Positions 34,077 through 44,743 are shown, counted from the stretch's first letter. The stretch is DNA of 64,000 nucleotides from a bacterium 336/3 (GCA_001281695.1 LJIE01000001.1:3061521-3125520); one strand, 5' to 3'. A program made the numbers and translations. Notes: generated by a model not told the origin, from the sequence alone.

Positions 34077-34781
34077 TCACACAGCATGCCATTCGTGTTC
34101 TATTTCTCTCATTAAAAGAGCATTATCAAATTGAATAGAGCCTTTAGGGAATATCTCTTCATTCTCAAAATAGCTAGAATATACACTTTCTACTTCCAAA
34201 GGTTGCATCTGCCATTGATACGTGTGTAATTTGATTCCATCTAATTTTTTCCCATTGGGAGAGTATCCTATTGCTCCTCTTTCAAAAAAGTCAGATACAT
34301 TTGTAAGATTTTCAAAAATAGATGTCTGAGGTATTTGCTTGGCTTCTTTTGCTTGAATAGCAATTTTTGTATCATCTGAGCTTGTAAAAGCAACCTGATA
34401 ATTATCATTAAACTCTTTAACCTCAAATTTAGCTAAATAATGTTTGCCAGGGAATAGTTTCCCACCAATCCAAGCATTCAATTTAGATCCAGTATCTCTT
34501 CGAGGAACATAAACACCCTCCTTTGTTTCATTGCCTTCTTGCCATTCTACAGCTATTCTATGTGCTCCATTTTCAGATGAGAAACCTAAAAAATCAGGGA
34601 AATATTTTGGCTTTATATTTTTCAAGCGAATGAGACAAATCCCAACAATAGCTTTTTCTTTGTATAATTTAGGTTTGAATGGTGCTGGTAACAGTTTTGC
34701 CACAACGTTTGGGTCAGCTACAAAATTAATGAGTATCCTTCTATCTATAATTCCATGTAACTTAGGTAATCTGAGAGTCAT
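34077..34781 (-). CDS. DUF2071-family protein
   Basis: 234 residues. The N-terminus ILINFVADPNVVAKLLPAPF and then VGICLIRLKNIKP fit DUF2071/YqjF, a distant branch of the acetoacetate-decarboxylase fold. GAHRIAVEW and YVPRRDTGS are also typical. Enzymatic activity is unproven in the family. It is read after the clpC terminator, so it is probably transcribed independently and continues into the small membrane-anchored gene. Confidence 0.8.
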   Translation of the reverse strand: MTLRLPKLHGIIDRRILINFVADPNVVAKLLPAPFKPKLYKEKAIVGICLIRLKNIKPKYFPDFLGFSSENGAHRIAVEWQEGNETKEGVYVPRRDTGSKLNAWIGGKLFPGKHYLAKFEVKEFNDNYQVAFTSSDDTKIAIQAKEAKQIPQTSIFENLTNVSDFFERGAIGYSPNGKKLDGIKLHTYQWQMQPLEVESVYSSYFENEEIFPKGSIQFDNALLMREIEHEWHAV

Positions 34782-34801
34782 AATTGTATCATTAGAAGAG
34801 C

Positions 34802-34835
34802 AAAAAAATACCCCTAAGAAACTCTCTCAGGGGTA
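34802..34835 (-). terminator. terminator after clpC
   Basis: On the minus strand TACCCCT pairs with AGGGGTA around a 13-base loop, followed by seven T. It lies about 20 bases past the clpC stop. Confidence 0.8.
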
Positions 34836-34853
34836 ATATTAGTTTAATTAATT

Positions 34854-37361
34854 CTAAACTGTTTTTGTATCTTTCAAAGAGAACATCAGAGCATCACCTG
34901 TACCATCATAATCTGCAAGTAAGGTATCTCCATTTTCAAGTTCAGCTTTCAATATTTCTTCTGCAATAGGATCTTCCAAGTATTTTTGGATAGCTCTACC
35001 CAGAGGTCTTGCACCATACTGAGGGTCATAACCTTTTTCAGCTAAGAAATCTTTGGCTTTTTCTGTTAATTCTACTTTGAAACCAAGTGTTTCGATACGA
35101 GCAAACACTTTAGCAAGCATCAAGTCTATAATTTGATGTAAATGCTCTTTTTCAAGTGAATTGAAGATAATCAAATCATCCAAACGGTTCAGAAACTCTG
35201 GAGAAAACGCTTTACGCAACGCATTCTGAATAGTTGCTTTCATCGCATCGTCTATGTTATCAGATTTGGATTTGGTAGCAAAGCCAATGCCTGTACCAAA
35301 ATCTTTCAAATCTCTAACTCCAATGTTGGATGTCATGATAATGATAGTGTTTTTAAAGTCCACTCTACGACCCAAACCATCTGTCAAAATACCATCATCA
35401 AGTACTTGAAGCAATATATTGAATACATCAGGGTGAGCTTTTTCAATTTCATCCAAAAGTACTACACTATAAGGCTTACGGCGAATTTTTTCTGTCAATT
35501 GTCCACCTTCTTCGTAACCTACATAACCTGGAGGAGCTCCTACCAATCGAGAAACAGAAAATTTCTCCATGTACTCACTCATATCTATACGAACCAAAGC
35601 ATCTTCTTTATCAAAAAGATAAGTTGCTAAAACTTTCGCTAATTCTGTTTTACCAACACCTGTTGGACCCAAGAATATAAATGAACCAATTGGTTTTTTA
35701 GGGTCTTTCAAACCTACTCTTGTACGTTGAATAGCTTTTACAAGTTTCTCAATAGCAGCATCTTGCCCTACTACTTTACCTTTCAGAGCATCACCCATTT
35801 GTAAGATTTTTGCTCCTTCAGTTTGAGCTACACGTTGTACGGGTATGCCTGTTACCATAGCCACTACTTCTGCTACATTTTCGGCAGTTACAGTATAACG
35901 GCGTTTTTTGGTTTCTTCTTCCCAAGCCAACTTAGCTCTTTCAAGTTGGTCAATTAAGCGTTTTTCTTTATCACGAAGTTGTGCAGCTTCTTCGTATTTC
36001 TGACTTTTTACAACTTGTGTTTTTTCTTTTTTGATATTTTCAATTTGCTCTTCAAGTTTCAAAATATCTTCAGGTACTTGTATATTATTGATGTGTACTC
36101 TTGCACCTGCTTCATCCAAAATATCAATAGCTTTGTCTGGCAAAAATCTATCAGAGATGTATCTATCAGAAAGTTTCACACATGCCTCTAATGCCTCTTT
36201 GGTATAAATCACATGGTGGTGATCCTCGTATTTATCTTTGATGTTATTTAGGATTTCAACGGTTTCTTCAGGTGTGGTAGCCTCTACCATCACTACTTGG
36301 AAACGGCGAGCCAAAGCTCCATCTTTTTCGATATACTGACGATACTCATCAAGTGTGGTTGCTCCAATACATTGGATATCTCCTCTTGCAAGGGCTGGTT
36401 TGAACATATTAGAAGCGTCTAATGAGCCACTTGCCCCTCCTGCACCCACAATGGTATGCAATTCGTCTATGAATAAAATTACGTCTGGAGATTTTTCAAG
36501 TTCGTTCATGACAGCTTTCATACGCTCCTCAAACTGACCACGATATTTTGTACCAGCTACCAAAGAAGCTAAGTCAAGTGTAATCACACGCTTGTTGAAA
36601 AGAACTCTTGATACCTTTTTCTGAACGATTTTTAGAGCTAAACCTTCTGCAATGGCTGTTTTACCAACACCTGGCTCACCAATTAGAATAGGATTGTTCT
36701 TTTTACGTCTTGAAAGAATTTGTGCTACACGCTCAATTTCTTTCTCACGACCGATAATGGGGTCTAATTTGCCCACTTCAGCCATTTTTGTAAGGTCTCT
36801 ACCAAAATTATCTAAAACAGGAGTTTTAGATTTTTCTGTACTTTTAGCTTCACGCATACCTCCGCCAAACATTCTCCCTTGCTCCTCATCAGGATCGTCA
36901 GTATCTGGTCCCGCATGAGGATCTGTGTTTTGGTTTTCGATAGCTTTTTTCACGATTTCATAAGTTATATGAAACTTACTCAATATTTGAGAACCTAAAT
37001 TGTCCTCTTCACGAAGAATAGATAAAAGCAAGTGTTCTGTACCAATAACTTGACTTTTGAAAATTTTAGCTTCTAAATAAGTGATTTTTAGAGCTTTTTC
37101 AGATTGTTTGGTTAGTGATATATTGGCAATATTTTTAATATCATGGGTGGCAGTTCCTTTGATAGCTTGTTCTATCACTTGCCTAAGTTCTTCAAGAGAA
37201 ACCCCTAATTGCTTTAAAATACTGATAGCTTTACTATCGCCTTCACGTAGTAAACCCAATACAATGTGTTCAGTGCCAATATAACTATGCCCCAAACGTA
37301 ATGCCTCTTCTTTACTGAGGGCTATTACTTCTTTTACTTGGTTGGAGAATTTTGCTTCCAT
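34854..37361 (-). CDS. clpC: ClpC-type ATP-dependent unfoldase
   Basis: 835 residues, the usual ClpC length. Hexameric AAA+ unfoldase that feeds proteins to ClpP. Two Clp-N repeats (about 1-145) precede AAA1 with Walker A GEPGVGKT (228-235) and Walker [11 protein letters not shown] middle region with a UVR-like helix pair (about 435-480, [20 protein letters not shown]) separates it from AAA2 with GPTGVGKT (565-572) and [12 protein letters not shown]. The UVR helix marks ClpC rather than ClpA or ClpB. The WbqC-like gene lies 34 bases upstream on the same strand. No clpP is in the window. Confidence 0.96.
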   Translation of the reverse strand: MEAKFSNQVKEVIALSKEEALRLGHSYIGTEHIVLGLLREGDSKAISILKQLGVSLEELRQVIEQAIKGTATHDIKNIANISLTKQSEKALKITYLEAKIFKSQVIGTEHLLLSILREEDNLGSQILSKFHITYEIVKKAIENQNTDPHAGPDTDDPDEEQGRMFGGGMREAKSTEKSKTPVLDNFGRDLTKMAEVGKLDPIIGREKEIERVAQILSRRKKNNPILIGEPGVGKTAIAEGLALKIVQKKVSRVLFNKRVITLDLASLVAGTKYRGQFEERMKAVMNELEKSPDVILFIDELHTIVGAGGASGSLDASNMFKPALARGDIQCIGATTLDEYRQYIEKDGALARRFQVVMVEATTPEETVEILNNIKDKYEDHHHVIYTKEALEACVKLSDRYISDRFLPDKAIDILDEAGARVHINNIQVPEDILKLEEQIENIKKEKTQVVKSQKYEEAAQLRDKEKRLIDQLERAKLAWEEETKKRRYTVTAENVAEVVAMVTGIPVQRVAQTEGAKILQMGDALKGKVVGQDAAIEKLVKAIQRTRVGLKDPKKPIGSFIFLGPTGVGKTELAKVLATYLFDKEDALVRIDMSEYMEKFSVSRLVGAPPGYVGYEEGGQLTEKIRRKPYSVVLLDEIEKAHPDVFNILLQVLDDGILTDGLGRRVDFKNTIIIMTSNIGVRDLKDFGTGIGFATKSKSDNIDDAMKATIQNALRKAFSPEFLNRLDDLIIFNSLEKEHLHQIIDLMLAKVFARIETLGFKVELTEKAKDFLAEKGYDPQYGARPLGRAIQKYLEDPIAEEILKAELENGDTLLADYDGTGDALMFSLKDTKTV

Positions 37362-37395
37362 GTATATATAGTCCTTTTCTTTCTAATTTCGGTTT

Positions 37396-38049
37396 CTATG
37401 TAACAATTTCGTGACTTAATTTGTTCGGAATACTTGCTTTTAAAATATTATAAGCATTGTTACCCTCACAAAAAAGTAAATCAATGATGCTCATGTTATC
37501 CTCAAATTTGCTGCCAAACACTTGTTGATAAGCCATAGGCTTGTAAATACTGTCTATTTGGCTTTTATTTTTGGGATGAATGGCTGAGCGAAAATCCGTA
37601 TATTCGCTATTTTTTTCTAAATTTAGGTATTTTTCTGTAATTTCAAAATTTTTCTTGATGCCAATTAATTTCAGACAAGTTGTCAGTATCTCCATATTCA
37701 AATCTACTAAAAAAATTGGTTTTTTGTATAGTATTTTTTCAAAAAAATTCGCATAATATTCAAAAAAAGGTGATTTGCCATAAGCTGAAAAAATGCTTCG
37801 CCAATGCACATTTACCCAACTTTCATGATAATCTATTTTTATCTCTTTTAATGCCTTTTTCTGATTTCCCTTTACAACAGGTACACTAAAACTTTGAGTA
37901 CCTTGAGATGTTACGATTTGAAAACGATTCCGATAGCTTTGTTTTTGGTAATACTCAAAAATATCTATTGTTAAATTTTCAGAACTCAGAAACAAACAAA
38001 AATAAGCTAAAGGTGGGAAATACTGTGATTCTACAACAATTTTCATCAA
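37396..38049 (-). CDS. WbqC-like family protein
   Basis: 217 residues. The family signature appears as VVESQYFPPLAYFCLFL near the start and VNVHWRSIFSAYGKSPFFEYY (about 80-100). WbqC-like proteins are often near polysaccharide or aminotransferase genes, but this copy sits alone ahead of clpC, 34 bases upstream. The start could be Met1 or Met2 of MMK. Biochemical function is unknown. Confidence 0.82.
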   Translation of the reverse strand: MMKIVVESQYFPPLAYFCLFLSSENLTIDIFEYYQKQSYRNRFQIVTSQGTQSFSVPVVKGNQKKALKEIKIDYHESWVNVHWRSIFSAYGKSPFFEYYANFFEKILYKKPIFLVDLNMEILTTCLKLIGIKKNFEITEKYLNLEKNSEYTDFRSAIHPKNKSQIDSIYKPMAYQQVFGSKFEDNMSIIDLLFCEGNNAYNILKASIPNKLSHEIVT

Positions 38050-38356
38050 TTTTATGGATTACAATACTAATAAAACGTTCGTTAAATTTAAGCAAATATA
38101 AAATTTCTGAAAAATATTTTTGTGTGTACTTGACTAATACAATTATATCTTATAATATTGCAATGCTTTCCTGCCACACTACACTATAAAGTTTCCATTC
38201 AATTTTCTAAATCACCTTAAATACTTTTGAGTGTAAATACTAAAAACAATTTTATATTGTTTATGGTAATATGGAGAGCAAAAATCAACTTTTTTCCAAC
38301 CAAATTAGCTTACCAAATATCACAACCATACAAAAAAATCCTACCGTATAGTTTTT
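38050..38356. other. divergent intergenic region upstream of rho
   Basis: No gene seen. It separates the WbqC-like gene and rho, so it must hold promoters for both. TACTTTTG at 38222-38229 fits the -7 element TAnnTTTG about 127 bases ahead of rho, leaving a long untranslated leader. Rho genes of other bacteria are autoregulated through such leaders, but I see no strong hairpin. Confidence 0.4.
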
Positions 38357-39985
38357 ATGCATACATCCGACGAATTACATCTGAAATTGCTTTCAGAACT
38401 AAGAGAAATTGCTGATAAGTTAGGTATCAAGAATGCCAAAAAATTAACTAAACAAGAGCTTATCACCAAAATTCTGGAAGAGCAACCCACTCCTACCACT
38501 CCAGAAAACTCTCAAGAAGACATTGAAGAAAATGATGCTTCCAAAAATGACGAGAACCTAGCAAAAAAGAAGCGTACTCGTATGCCCAGACAAAATGTAG
38601 AAAAAAATGCTACTGATGAACAGAGTAATTCAAATGGACAGGATAAAAAAGAGAAGGAAAAAGAAAAAGAAAGTCAAGAATCCGATTTTACCGTAGAACC
38701 ATTTGATATTAATGCTCTGATTGCTGATTTACCTCAAGAAGAAGACCCTGCTGTAGAGATTTTGGAAGAAATTATTCCCCAAAACACTGAGAAACAACAA
38801 AAAACATTCAATCAACAGCAACAACAACAACAGCATCTTCAAAAAAAGAATAAAGACAGACTTCGTGAGTTTGATGGTTTGATAGAAAACTCTGGAGTAC
38901 TTGAAATTATGCAAGATGGCTACGGTTTTTTACGTTCCCCCGATTATAGTTATCTTTCTAGTCCTGATGATATTTATGTTTCTCCTTCTCAAATTAAACT
39001 TTTTGGTTTGAAAGTTGGTGATACTGTAAAAGGACAAATACGTCCTCCCAAAGAAGGTGAAAAATATTTTGCTCTTCTCAAAGTGAGTAGTGTAAATGGT
39101 AAAACTACTGAAGAAATTAGAGACAGAATTCCATTTGAATACCTTACCCCTCTTTTCCCTGAAGAAAAACTCAAGCTAAGCACCAAAGCAGATTTGATTT
39201 CAACTCGAATGCTTGATTTATTTGCTCCTATTGGAAAAGGACAACGTGGAATGATTGTTGCTCAACCTAAAACAGGTAAAACCACTTTATTAAAGCAAAT
39301 TGCTAATGCCATTGCTGAAAATCATCCAGAAGTATATTTAATTATATTATTGATTGATGAACGTCCTGAAGAAGTAACTGATATGCAACGTTCTGTAAGA
39401 GCTGAAGTAATTTCTTCTACTTTCGATGAACAAGCAGAACGTCATGTGAAGATTTCTTCGATGGTACTTGAAAAAGCTAAAAGAATGGTTGAGTGTGGGC
39501 ATGATGTTGTAATACTTTTGGATTCTATTACTCGTTTGGCAAGAGCTTACAATACTGTTGTGCCTTCATCAGGTAAGATATTGACAGGTGGTGTAGATGC
39601 AAATGCTATGCAAAAACCAAAACGCTTTTTTGGAGCTGCTCGTAATGTTGAAAATGGTGGTTCTTTAACCATTATTGCAACAGCTTTAATTGATACAGGC
39701 TCAAGAATGGATGAGGTAATTTTTGAAGAATTCAAGGGTACAGGTAATATGGAGTTACAGTTGGATAGAAAACTTGCCAACAAGCGTGTTTACCCTGCTT
39801 TAGATATTCCTTCATCAGGAACAAGAAGAGAAGATCTATTGCTTTCTAGAGATGAATTGAATAAAGTTTGGGTATTGCGTAAATTTATGGACGATATGAA
39901 TGCTGGAGAGGCAATGGAGTTTTTGCTTGACAAAATGAAGAATACTCAAGATAATAATGAATTTTTATTTTCTATGAATGGATAA
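38357..39985 (+). CDS. rho: transcription termination factor Rho
   Basis: 542 residues. Hexameric RNA helicase that ends transcription. The N-terminal SAP-like part (about 1-40, with [13 protein letters not shown]) is followed by an acidic, Lys- and Gln-rich insert (about 45-165, including a poly-Gln tract), longer than in Escherichia coli and common in Bacteroidota. The RNA-binding domain (about 170-245) contains [18 protein letters not shown]. The ATPase has PKTGKTT (304-310), [12 protein letters not shown] and [15 protein letters not shown]. The Q-loop/R-loop regions are intact. It precedes the DUF349 gene. Confidence 0.96.
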   Translation: MHTSDELHLKLLSELREIADKLGIKNAKKLTKQELITKILEEQPTPTTPENSQEDIEENDASKNDENLAKKKRTRMPRQNVEKNATDEQSNSNGQDKKEKEKEKESQESDFTVEPFDINALIADLPQEEDPAVEILEEIIPQNTEKQQKTFNQQQQQQQHLQKKNKDRLREFDGLIENSGVLEIMQDGYGFLRSPDYSYLSSPDDIYVSPSQIKLFGLKVGDTVKGQIRPPKEGEKYFALLKVSSVNGKTTEEIRDRIPFEYLTPLFPEEKLKLSTKADLISTRMLDLFAPIGKGQRGMIVAQPKTGKTTLLKQIANAIAENHPEVYLIILLIDERPEEVTDMQRSVRAEVISSTFDEQAERHVKISSMVLEKAKRMVECGHDVVILLDSITRLARAYNTVVPSSGKILTGGVDANAMQKPKRFFGAARNVENGGSLTIIATALIDTGSRMDEVIFEEFKGTGNMELQLDRKLANKRVYPALDIPSSGTRREDLLLSRDELNKVWVLRKFMDDMNAGEAMEFLLDKMKNTQDNNEFLFSMNG

Positions 39986-40151
39986 ATTATTACCACATTT
40001 TCAATAATAATTGCATTTTATGGAACGCTTCTAAAAAAAAATTGTTTCATCATTTGTAAATGATTAAAAAAATTATTATAATACTTTTCATTTAACAAAC
40101 AACGTATTTAGCCTGCATCCGTTGGGTGTAAGGCTACTTCAAATTACTGCT

Positions 40152-41429
40152 ATGAATATTACTTACGAGCATACTTATGGCTATATTTCCGAGGGAAAGG
40201 TTTTTCTAAAGGGTTATATGGGCTTGCCTGACCGAGAGATTGGGGTGGTAAAGGAAACAAATGAAGCTGCTATTCTGTATTTTGAAAAACGCTTTCAAGA
40301 TGCTGAAAAAAAAGTAGCAGATTTAGAGAAAATGATTGAATCCGCAGAAAATAAGGGTTCTTTCTTAATGAAACTCATTCATTTGCGTACTTACCTCCAA
40401 GAATTTAAAGGTTTGGGTGATTTTCCTGTACTATTTGCGAAATTAGATGAGCAAGAAACTTTCTTAAAAGGGCTTATCAATGTCAATAGACATAGAAACC
40501 TGGATATTAAAAACCAAATTATCCAAGAGCTAGCATCTTTGGTAGATGATACTGACTGGAAAGAAACTGGTATCAAGATTGACGAACTCAAAACTCGTTG
40601 GATTAAAACTGGAGCTGTTGAAGACCATCTACAAGCCAAAGTAGAAGAAGAATTTGCATCGCATATCAAAGCCTACTACAACAACAAGAAAGAGTTTTTC
40701 AAGAATAAAGCCGACGAGCTGAAAGACCGTCTGAACAAATACAGAATTCTTGTAGATAAAGCTAGCATTCTGAAGCTCTCCGAAGATTTTGATTCAGCAG
40801 CAATTGCTTTTAAACAATTACAAAATGATTGGAAAGCTGTTGGAAAAGTACCTCAGAAAAAACTTGAAAGATATTGGGAGCGATTCAAGAAAATCAATAA
40901 CGAATTCTTTTTCCGTTATAAACAATATAAAGAGGGTATTCCTGCTGAGCAAATCAAGCCCTTAGACCCTGCCGAACAAGCCAGAACAATCCAAGAAAAA
41001 CTTTGTAAAAAGGCTGAATCTTTGATAGGTGTCAATACTGATGACAGTAACAATCAGACGAAAGATTTGCTGGTAGCTTGGAAAAATGAAGTAACCAATC
41101 CTAAATATTTGGATAAAAATTTGGCAAATCGTTTCAGATATGCTTGTGATAGAATTTTTGAAGAAAGCTACCTAATGCGTGTAGTTATTCGTAAATATCC
41201 TGACTTTCATAAGAAACCTATGTTAGACCAGTTTCGTATAAAGACCAGTTTCTTACGTGAACTGATTCGTAAAGATGAACAGGAAGTAAACATTGCAGAA
41301 AGTGCTCAAGAGTACAAACCAGAGCATAAAAGCTTCAATTTGGCTACCCAAAAACGTAAAATCCAAGTAAAACAAATTATGCTTGAGGAGTTTGACGGAG
41401 AATTAAAGAAAATTTACAATAATAAATAA
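40152..41429 (+). CDS. DUF349-domain protein
   Basis: 425 residues from the ATG at 40152 (MNITYEHTYGYIS); an earlier GTG-type start at 40122 is less likely. The protein is almost wholly helical and charged. DUF349 units appear as repeated ~70-residue segments: 'LVDDTDWKETGIKIDELKTRWIKTGAV'-type (about 125-195) and 'DFDSAAIAFKQLQNDWKAVGKVPQKKLERYWERFKKIND'-type (about 220-270). DUF349 proteins are frequent in Bacteroidota and unassigned. No membrane helix or signal is visible; it likely acts in the cytosol. Confidence 0.8.
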   Translation: MNITYEHTYGYISEGKVFLKGYMGLPDREIGVVKETNEAAILYFEKRFQDAEKKVADLEKMIESAENKGSFLMKLIHLRTYLQEFKGLGDFPVLFAKLDEQETFLKGLINVNRHRNLDIKNQIIQELASLVDDTDWKETGIKIDELKTRWIKTGAVEDHLQAKVEEEFASHIKAYYNNKKEFFKNKADELKDRLNKYRILVDKASILKLSEDFDSAAIAFKQLQNDWKAVGKVPQKKLERYWERFKKINNEFFFRYKQYKEGIPAEQIKPLDPAEQARTIQEKLCKKAESLIGVNTDDSNNQTKDLLVAWKNEVTNPKYLDKNLANRFRYACDRIFEESYLMRVVIRKYPDFHKKPMLDQFRIKTSFLRELIRKDEQEVNIAESAQEYKPEHKSFNLATQKRKIQVKQIMLEEFDGELKKIYNNK

Positions 41430-41485
41430 ATTGACCTATTAAGAATAACATTCATGTTACTTCTTGGTTTTTAAATCGTTTTTCC

Positions 41486-41494
41486 TATATTTGC
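41486..41494 (+). promoter_or_regulatory. Bacteroidota-type promoter ahead of the DUF2795 gene
   Basis: TATATTTGC matches the -7 element TAnnTTTGY, with TTGG at 41464-41467 about 19 bases upstream as a -33 element. It lies 21 bases before the ATG at 41516. Confidence 0.65.
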
Positions 41495-41515
41495 GAACTT
41501 TTAAAATAATTGCTT

Positions 41516-41737
41516 ATGTATTGGACGCTTGAATTAGCTTCGTATTTAGAAGATGCTCCTTGGCCTGCTACCAAAGAAGAATTAGTGGATTTTGCTATCC
41601 GTTCTGGAGCTCCTATGGAAGTTATTGAAAATCTTCAGGAATTAGAAGATGATGGACAGCCTTACGAGAGTATCGAGGAGATTTGGCCTGATTACCCTAC
41701 CAAAGAAGATTTCTTCTTCAACGAAGATGAGTACTAA
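41516..41737 (+). CDS. DUF2795 protein
   Basis: 73 residues from the ATG at 41516 (MYWTLELASYLED), just past a promoter; an in-frame TTG two codons earlier is less likely. TKEELVDFAIRSGAPMEVIENLQELEDDGQPYESIEEIWPDYP is the family core (about 20-62), ending in an acidic tail NEDEY. It is a small, acidic, soluble protein conserved in Bacteroidota and of unknown function. It has its own terminator at 41744. Confidence 0.85.
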   Translation: MYWTLELASYLEDAPWPATKEELVDFAIRSGAPMEVIENLQELEDDGQPYESIEEIWPDYPTKEDFFFNEDEY

Positions 41738-41743
41738 AATTTA

Positions 41744-41765
41744 AAGGCTTGCAGTTGCAAGCCTT
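41744..41765 (+). terminator. terminator after the DUF2795 gene
   Basis: Perfect 10-bp arms AAGGCTTGCA/TGCAAGCCTT with a two-base loop, a few bases after the stop codon. The T-run is interrupted (CCTTATTTTTG). Confidence 0.7.
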
Positions 41766-41813
41766 CCTTATTTTTGTGTAGATTTCAACTATTGTTCTAT
41801 TTATTCAATATTT

Positions 41814-42788
41814 ATGGATTTATCCTTACATTCTCAAGAAATTCAACAATTTTTAAATCATTATTCTTACGGAAAAAGTCCTCAAGAACTCTATGAGCCT
41901 ATTCAGTATCTGATGAATTTGGGTGGCAAACGTATGAGACCTCTTTTAGTACTTTTGGGTTACCAACTTTTTGACGATAATTGGCAAAAATGTGTTCCTG
42001 CTGCTGTTTCGGTAGAGGTTTTTCATAATTTCACTTTGATGCATGATGACATCATGGATAAAGCCCCACTTCGTAGAAGTCAGCCTACTGTACATACCAA
42101 ATGGAACGAAAGTATTGCTATTCTTTCAGGGGATGTCATGCTCGTAAAAGCCTACGAAATACTGATGAGTGGTGTAGAAGACAAATATCTACGCAAAGCT
42201 CTTGAGAAGTTCAGTGCTTGTGCAGCTTGGGTGTGTGAAGGACAACAATGGGATATGAATTTTGAAGATAAAGCAACTGTTTCAGAAAGTCAATATATTG
42301 AAATGATACGACTCAAAACAGCTGTTTTATTGGGTTTTAGTTTGGAATTGGGTGCTATGCTTGCAGGAGCTAATGATGAAGAACAACTGAAAATCAGAGC
42401 CTTTGGCGAAAATATTGGCATAGGATTTCAATTAAAAGATGATTTATTAGATGTGTATGGGAATCCTGATAAATTTGGCAAGCAAGTAGGTGGTGATATA
42501 GCTGCCAACAAAAAAACATATTTACTTTTAGAGGCTATTGCTCAAGCAACAGGCGAAACAAAAGTTCAGTTAGAATATTGGCTGGCTAAAAAAGATTTTG
42601 ATATTGCAGAAAAAGTAAAAGCTGTTACAGATATTTATAATACACTTGGAATCAAGGAGAAAACTGAACAAAAAATACAATATTTTTTCGATTTAGCTTT
42701 CAAACAATTGGATGAACTCAATGCTCGTAATGCTCAAAAGCAATTTTTAGATGAGTTTATGCGACAACTGATAGCCAGAGAAAACTAA
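41814..42788 (+). CDS. trans-polyprenyl diphosphate synthase
   Basis: 324 residues. Chain-elongating prenyltransferase that condenses IPP units. NLGGKRMRPLL gives the IPP-binding GGKRxRP, the first Asp-rich motif DDIMD is at 78-82, and the second, DDLLD, at 209-213. Two large residues before the first motif (HNFTLMHDD) suggest a short product such as geranyl-, farnesyl- or geranylgeranyl-diphosphate, which could feed carotenoid or quinone synthesis. The exact chain length is not readable. A short AT-rich repeat motif lies just after the stop. Confidence 0.93.
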   Translation: MDLSLHSQEIQQFLNHYSYGKSPQELYEPIQYLMNLGGKRMRPLLVLLGYQLFDDNWQKCVPAAVSVEVFHNFTLMHDDIMDKAPLRRSQPTVHTKWNESIAILSGDVMLVKAYEILMSGVEDKYLRKALEKFSACAAWVCEGQQWDMNFEDKATVSESQYIEMIRLKTAVLLGFSLELGAMLAGANDEEQLKIRAFGENIGIGFQLKDDLLDVYGNPDKFGKQVGGDIAANKKTYLLLEAIAQATGETKVQLEYWLAKKDFDIAEKVKAVTDIYNTLGIKEKTEQKIQYFFDLAFKQLDELNARNAQKQFLDEFMRQLIAREN

Positions 42789-42825
42789 ATGAGTGATAAG
42801 TGATGAATTATAAATGATAGATAAG
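42789..42825 (+). repeat. short AT-rich intergenic repeat motif
   Basis: ATGAGTGATAAGTGATGAAT recurs in altered form on the opposite strand at 45987-46011 and is related to 5711-5747. Each lies just after a stop codon. Confidence 0.4.
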
Positions 42826-42897
42826 GGAAAAAAGACTTTTCTATCTTCCTTTTTCTATTATCCAATTTAAAAATTTAGAATTAACCATTTAATAAAA

Positions 42898-43788
42898 ATG
42901 CTTCTTCTTACACCCCAACACTGGCAAGACTACGAACTGATAGATAGTGGAAATTTTGAAAAATTGGAACGTTTTGGCAAAATTATTACGGCTCGCCCTG
43001 AACCCCAAGCCATTTGGGATAAAAGTCTGAGTGAACAGGAATGGCAAAAAATGGCTCACGCCACTTTTACAAGAGCCAAAGGCGTTGATAAAGCTACCGA
43101 AAAAGGTGAATGGAATATCAAAAAAGGTGTTTCGGAACAGTGGTGGATAAATTATGCCTACAAAAATGTCAAAATTAAGATGCGTTTAGGTTTGACCTCG
43201 TTTAAGCATGTAGGTATTTTTCCTGAACAGTCTGAAAATTGGGATTTTATGGTGGATAGTATTTCAGAAATGAAAACAGATAAGCCTCAGATACTCAATT
43301 TGTTTGCTTATACAGGTGGTGCTTCTGTGATTGCCAAAGCTGCTGGGGCAGATGTAACGCATGTAGATTCTGTAAAACAGGTTATTACATGGTCTAAGGA
43401 AAATATGGAAGCCTCTGGGCTGGATAATATTCGTTGGATTGTAGAAGATGCTCTGAAATTTGTAAAAAGAGAAGTAAAAAGAGGTAAAAAATATCAGGGT
43501 ATTATCTTAGACCCTCCTGCTTATGGGCGTGGTGCTGATGGCGAAAAATGGATATTGGAAGATAATCTGAACGAAATGCTCAAATGTTGTAATGAGCTTT
43601 TAGATGAAAAGCAGGGCTTTTTGATACTGAATTTGTATTCTATGGGCTTTTCTGCTTTGATTGCTGAAACACTCATCAATCAGATTTTTAAAAATTCGTT
43701 CTCTGAAAAACAAATGGGCGAATTATTTTTGCTTGACAAGTTTGATAAGAAATTACCCTTAGGTGTATTTTGGAGAGGAAAAAAATAA
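42898..43788 (+). CDS. class I SAM methyltransferase, RlmI/RlmK-like
   Basis: 296 residues. Methyltrans_SAM-type (PF10672) RNA methyltransferase fold. The N-terminal part has WQDYELIDSGNFEKLERFG and RPEPQAIW. Motif I is NLFAYTGGASVIAKAAGA (about 145-162), then VDSVKQ, and motif IV is ILDPPAYGRG (about 204-213). DPPAYG suits a 23S rRNA cytosine or guanine methyltransferase; the target base is not known. The N-terminal RNA-binding PUA of RlmI is absent. Confidence 0.87.
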   Translation: MLLLTPQHWQDYELIDSGNFEKLERFGKIITARPEPQAIWDKSLSEQEWQKMAHATFTRAKGVDKATEKGEWNIKKGVSEQWWINYAYKNVKIKMRLGLTSFKHVGIFPEQSENWDFMVDSISEMKTDKPQILNLFAYTGGASVIAKAAGADVTHVDSVKQVITWSKENMEASGLDNIRWIVEDALKFVKREVKRGKKYQGIILDPPAYGRGADGEKWILEDNLNEMLKCCNELLDEKQGFLILNLYSMGFSALIAETLINQIFKNSFSEKQMGELFLLDKFDKKLPLGVFWRGKK

Positions 43789-43829
43789 ATTTTAACAACC
43801 AAATCATTTAAAATCTTGTTAATTTTTTT

Positions 43830-43877
43830 AGAAAAAGGAAGAAAGAAAAAAGATATTCTTTTCTCCTTTTTCTTTTA
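43830..43877 (+). terminator. terminator after the methyltransferase gene
   Basis: AGAAAAAGGA pairs with TCCTTTTTCT, with an inner GAAA/TTTC extension, then TTTTATC. Confidence 0.65.
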
Positions 43878-43906
43878 TCTTATATCCTGATTATAAACGA
43901 AATAAA

Positions 43907-44473
43907 ATGCATACCATCACGCCTTACCACCGATGGCTACAATATTATGACCCTGCCACAGACGACGATAGTCCATTTTTTGGTAAAGAATATAATTATG
44001 ATTTATACTCTGAAACCATTTATGGTTATTATATAGACCCTGCTTGGGATTACATGGGTTCTGAAACCTTGTATATCAAGGTCTTATTTGTAGATTACGA
44101 TGAAAATTTTGCTATTATTGAGTTCATTGGTGAGTGGAACGATGCCATTGAAAATGATATTATGACTTTAAAAAACAATATCATCAATCCTATGATTGAT
44201 TTAGGAATCAATCAATTTATCTTGCTTGGCGAAAATGTTTTTAATTTTCATGGTTCTGATGATTGTTATTATGAAGAGTGGTTTGAAGATGTGGAAGAAG
44301 GTTGGGTGGCTGCCTTACAATTTCGTGATTTTGTTTATACAGAATGGCAAAAATATGGTATTGATATGTATGTAAACTTTGGTGGAAACTTAGAAATTGA
44401 AGGCTGGCGAACACTTTTGCCTCATCAGTTTTATGAACAAGTAAAGAAAATTGTACAGTATCGTCTTAACTAA
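43907..44473 (+). CDS. conserved hypothetical, acidic and aromatic
   Basis: 188 residues, very acidic, rich in Tyr, Trp and Phe, no signal peptide and no membrane helix. Recognisable pieces are GKEYNYDLYSETIYGYYIDP, a central FAIIEFIGEWNDAIENDI and a C-terminal GGNLEIEGWRTLLPHQFYEQ. I do not recognise a family; it has the look of a conserved soluble Bacteroidota protein. A small membrane-protein gene follows after 67 bases. Confidence 0.75.
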   Translation: MHTITPYHRWLQYYDPATDDDSPFFGKEYNYDLYSETIYGYYIDPAWDYMGSETLYIKVLFVDYDENFAIIEFIGEWNDAIENDIMTLKNNIINPMIDLGINQFILLGENVFNFHGSDDCYYEEWFEDVEEGWVAALQFRDFVYTEWQKYGIDMYVNFGGNLEIEGWRTLLPHQFYEQVKKIVQYRLN

Positions 44474-44540
44474 CACAATATTTTTTTGGTTTTTTCCGTT
44501 TTTTATTTATAATTTTAGGATAAATCAAAACTTTGTTCAA

Positions 44541-44705
44541 ATGGAAACAGACAAAATTATTAAAATAGTAATTGCCATTGTAGTGGGTATTCTATTGGTT
44601 AGTTTTTTAGGGAAAATCCTTAAATGGATTATTTGGGTGGCTGTTGTAGGTGTTGGTTCTTATTTAGTCTATGAAGTTTTATTCAATAAGAAACAAGTAA
44701 AATGA
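44541..44705 (+). CDS. small membrane protein (54 residues)
   Basis: The start is the ATG at 44541 (METDKIIKIVIAIV); a longer frame running back into the previous gene lacks support. Two hydrophobic stretches (about 5-23 and 28-45) with a short turn form a helical hairpin, and the end is the basic NKKQVK. No family is known. It stands alone before a clear terminator. Confidence 0.65.
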   Translation: METDKIIKIVIAIVVGILLVSFLGKILKWIIWVAVVGVGSYLVYEVLFNKKQVK

Positions 44706-44714
44706 CCATAATTG

Positions 44715-44743
44715 AAAAGCCTTTGTATTCAAAGGCTTTTTTT
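44715..44743. terminator. bidirectional terminator
   Basis: AAAAGCCTTTG/CAAAGGCTTTT with a TATT loop and flanking A- and T-runs. It serves the small membrane gene and the convergent lipoprotein gene ending at 44742. Confidence 0.85.

Noticed and set aside
38810-38840. CAA-rich tract in rho as a possible microsatellite switch
   Set aside because: It encodes a poly-Gln part of a disordered Rho insert with triplet periodicity; length changes would stay in frame, so it is not a phase switch.
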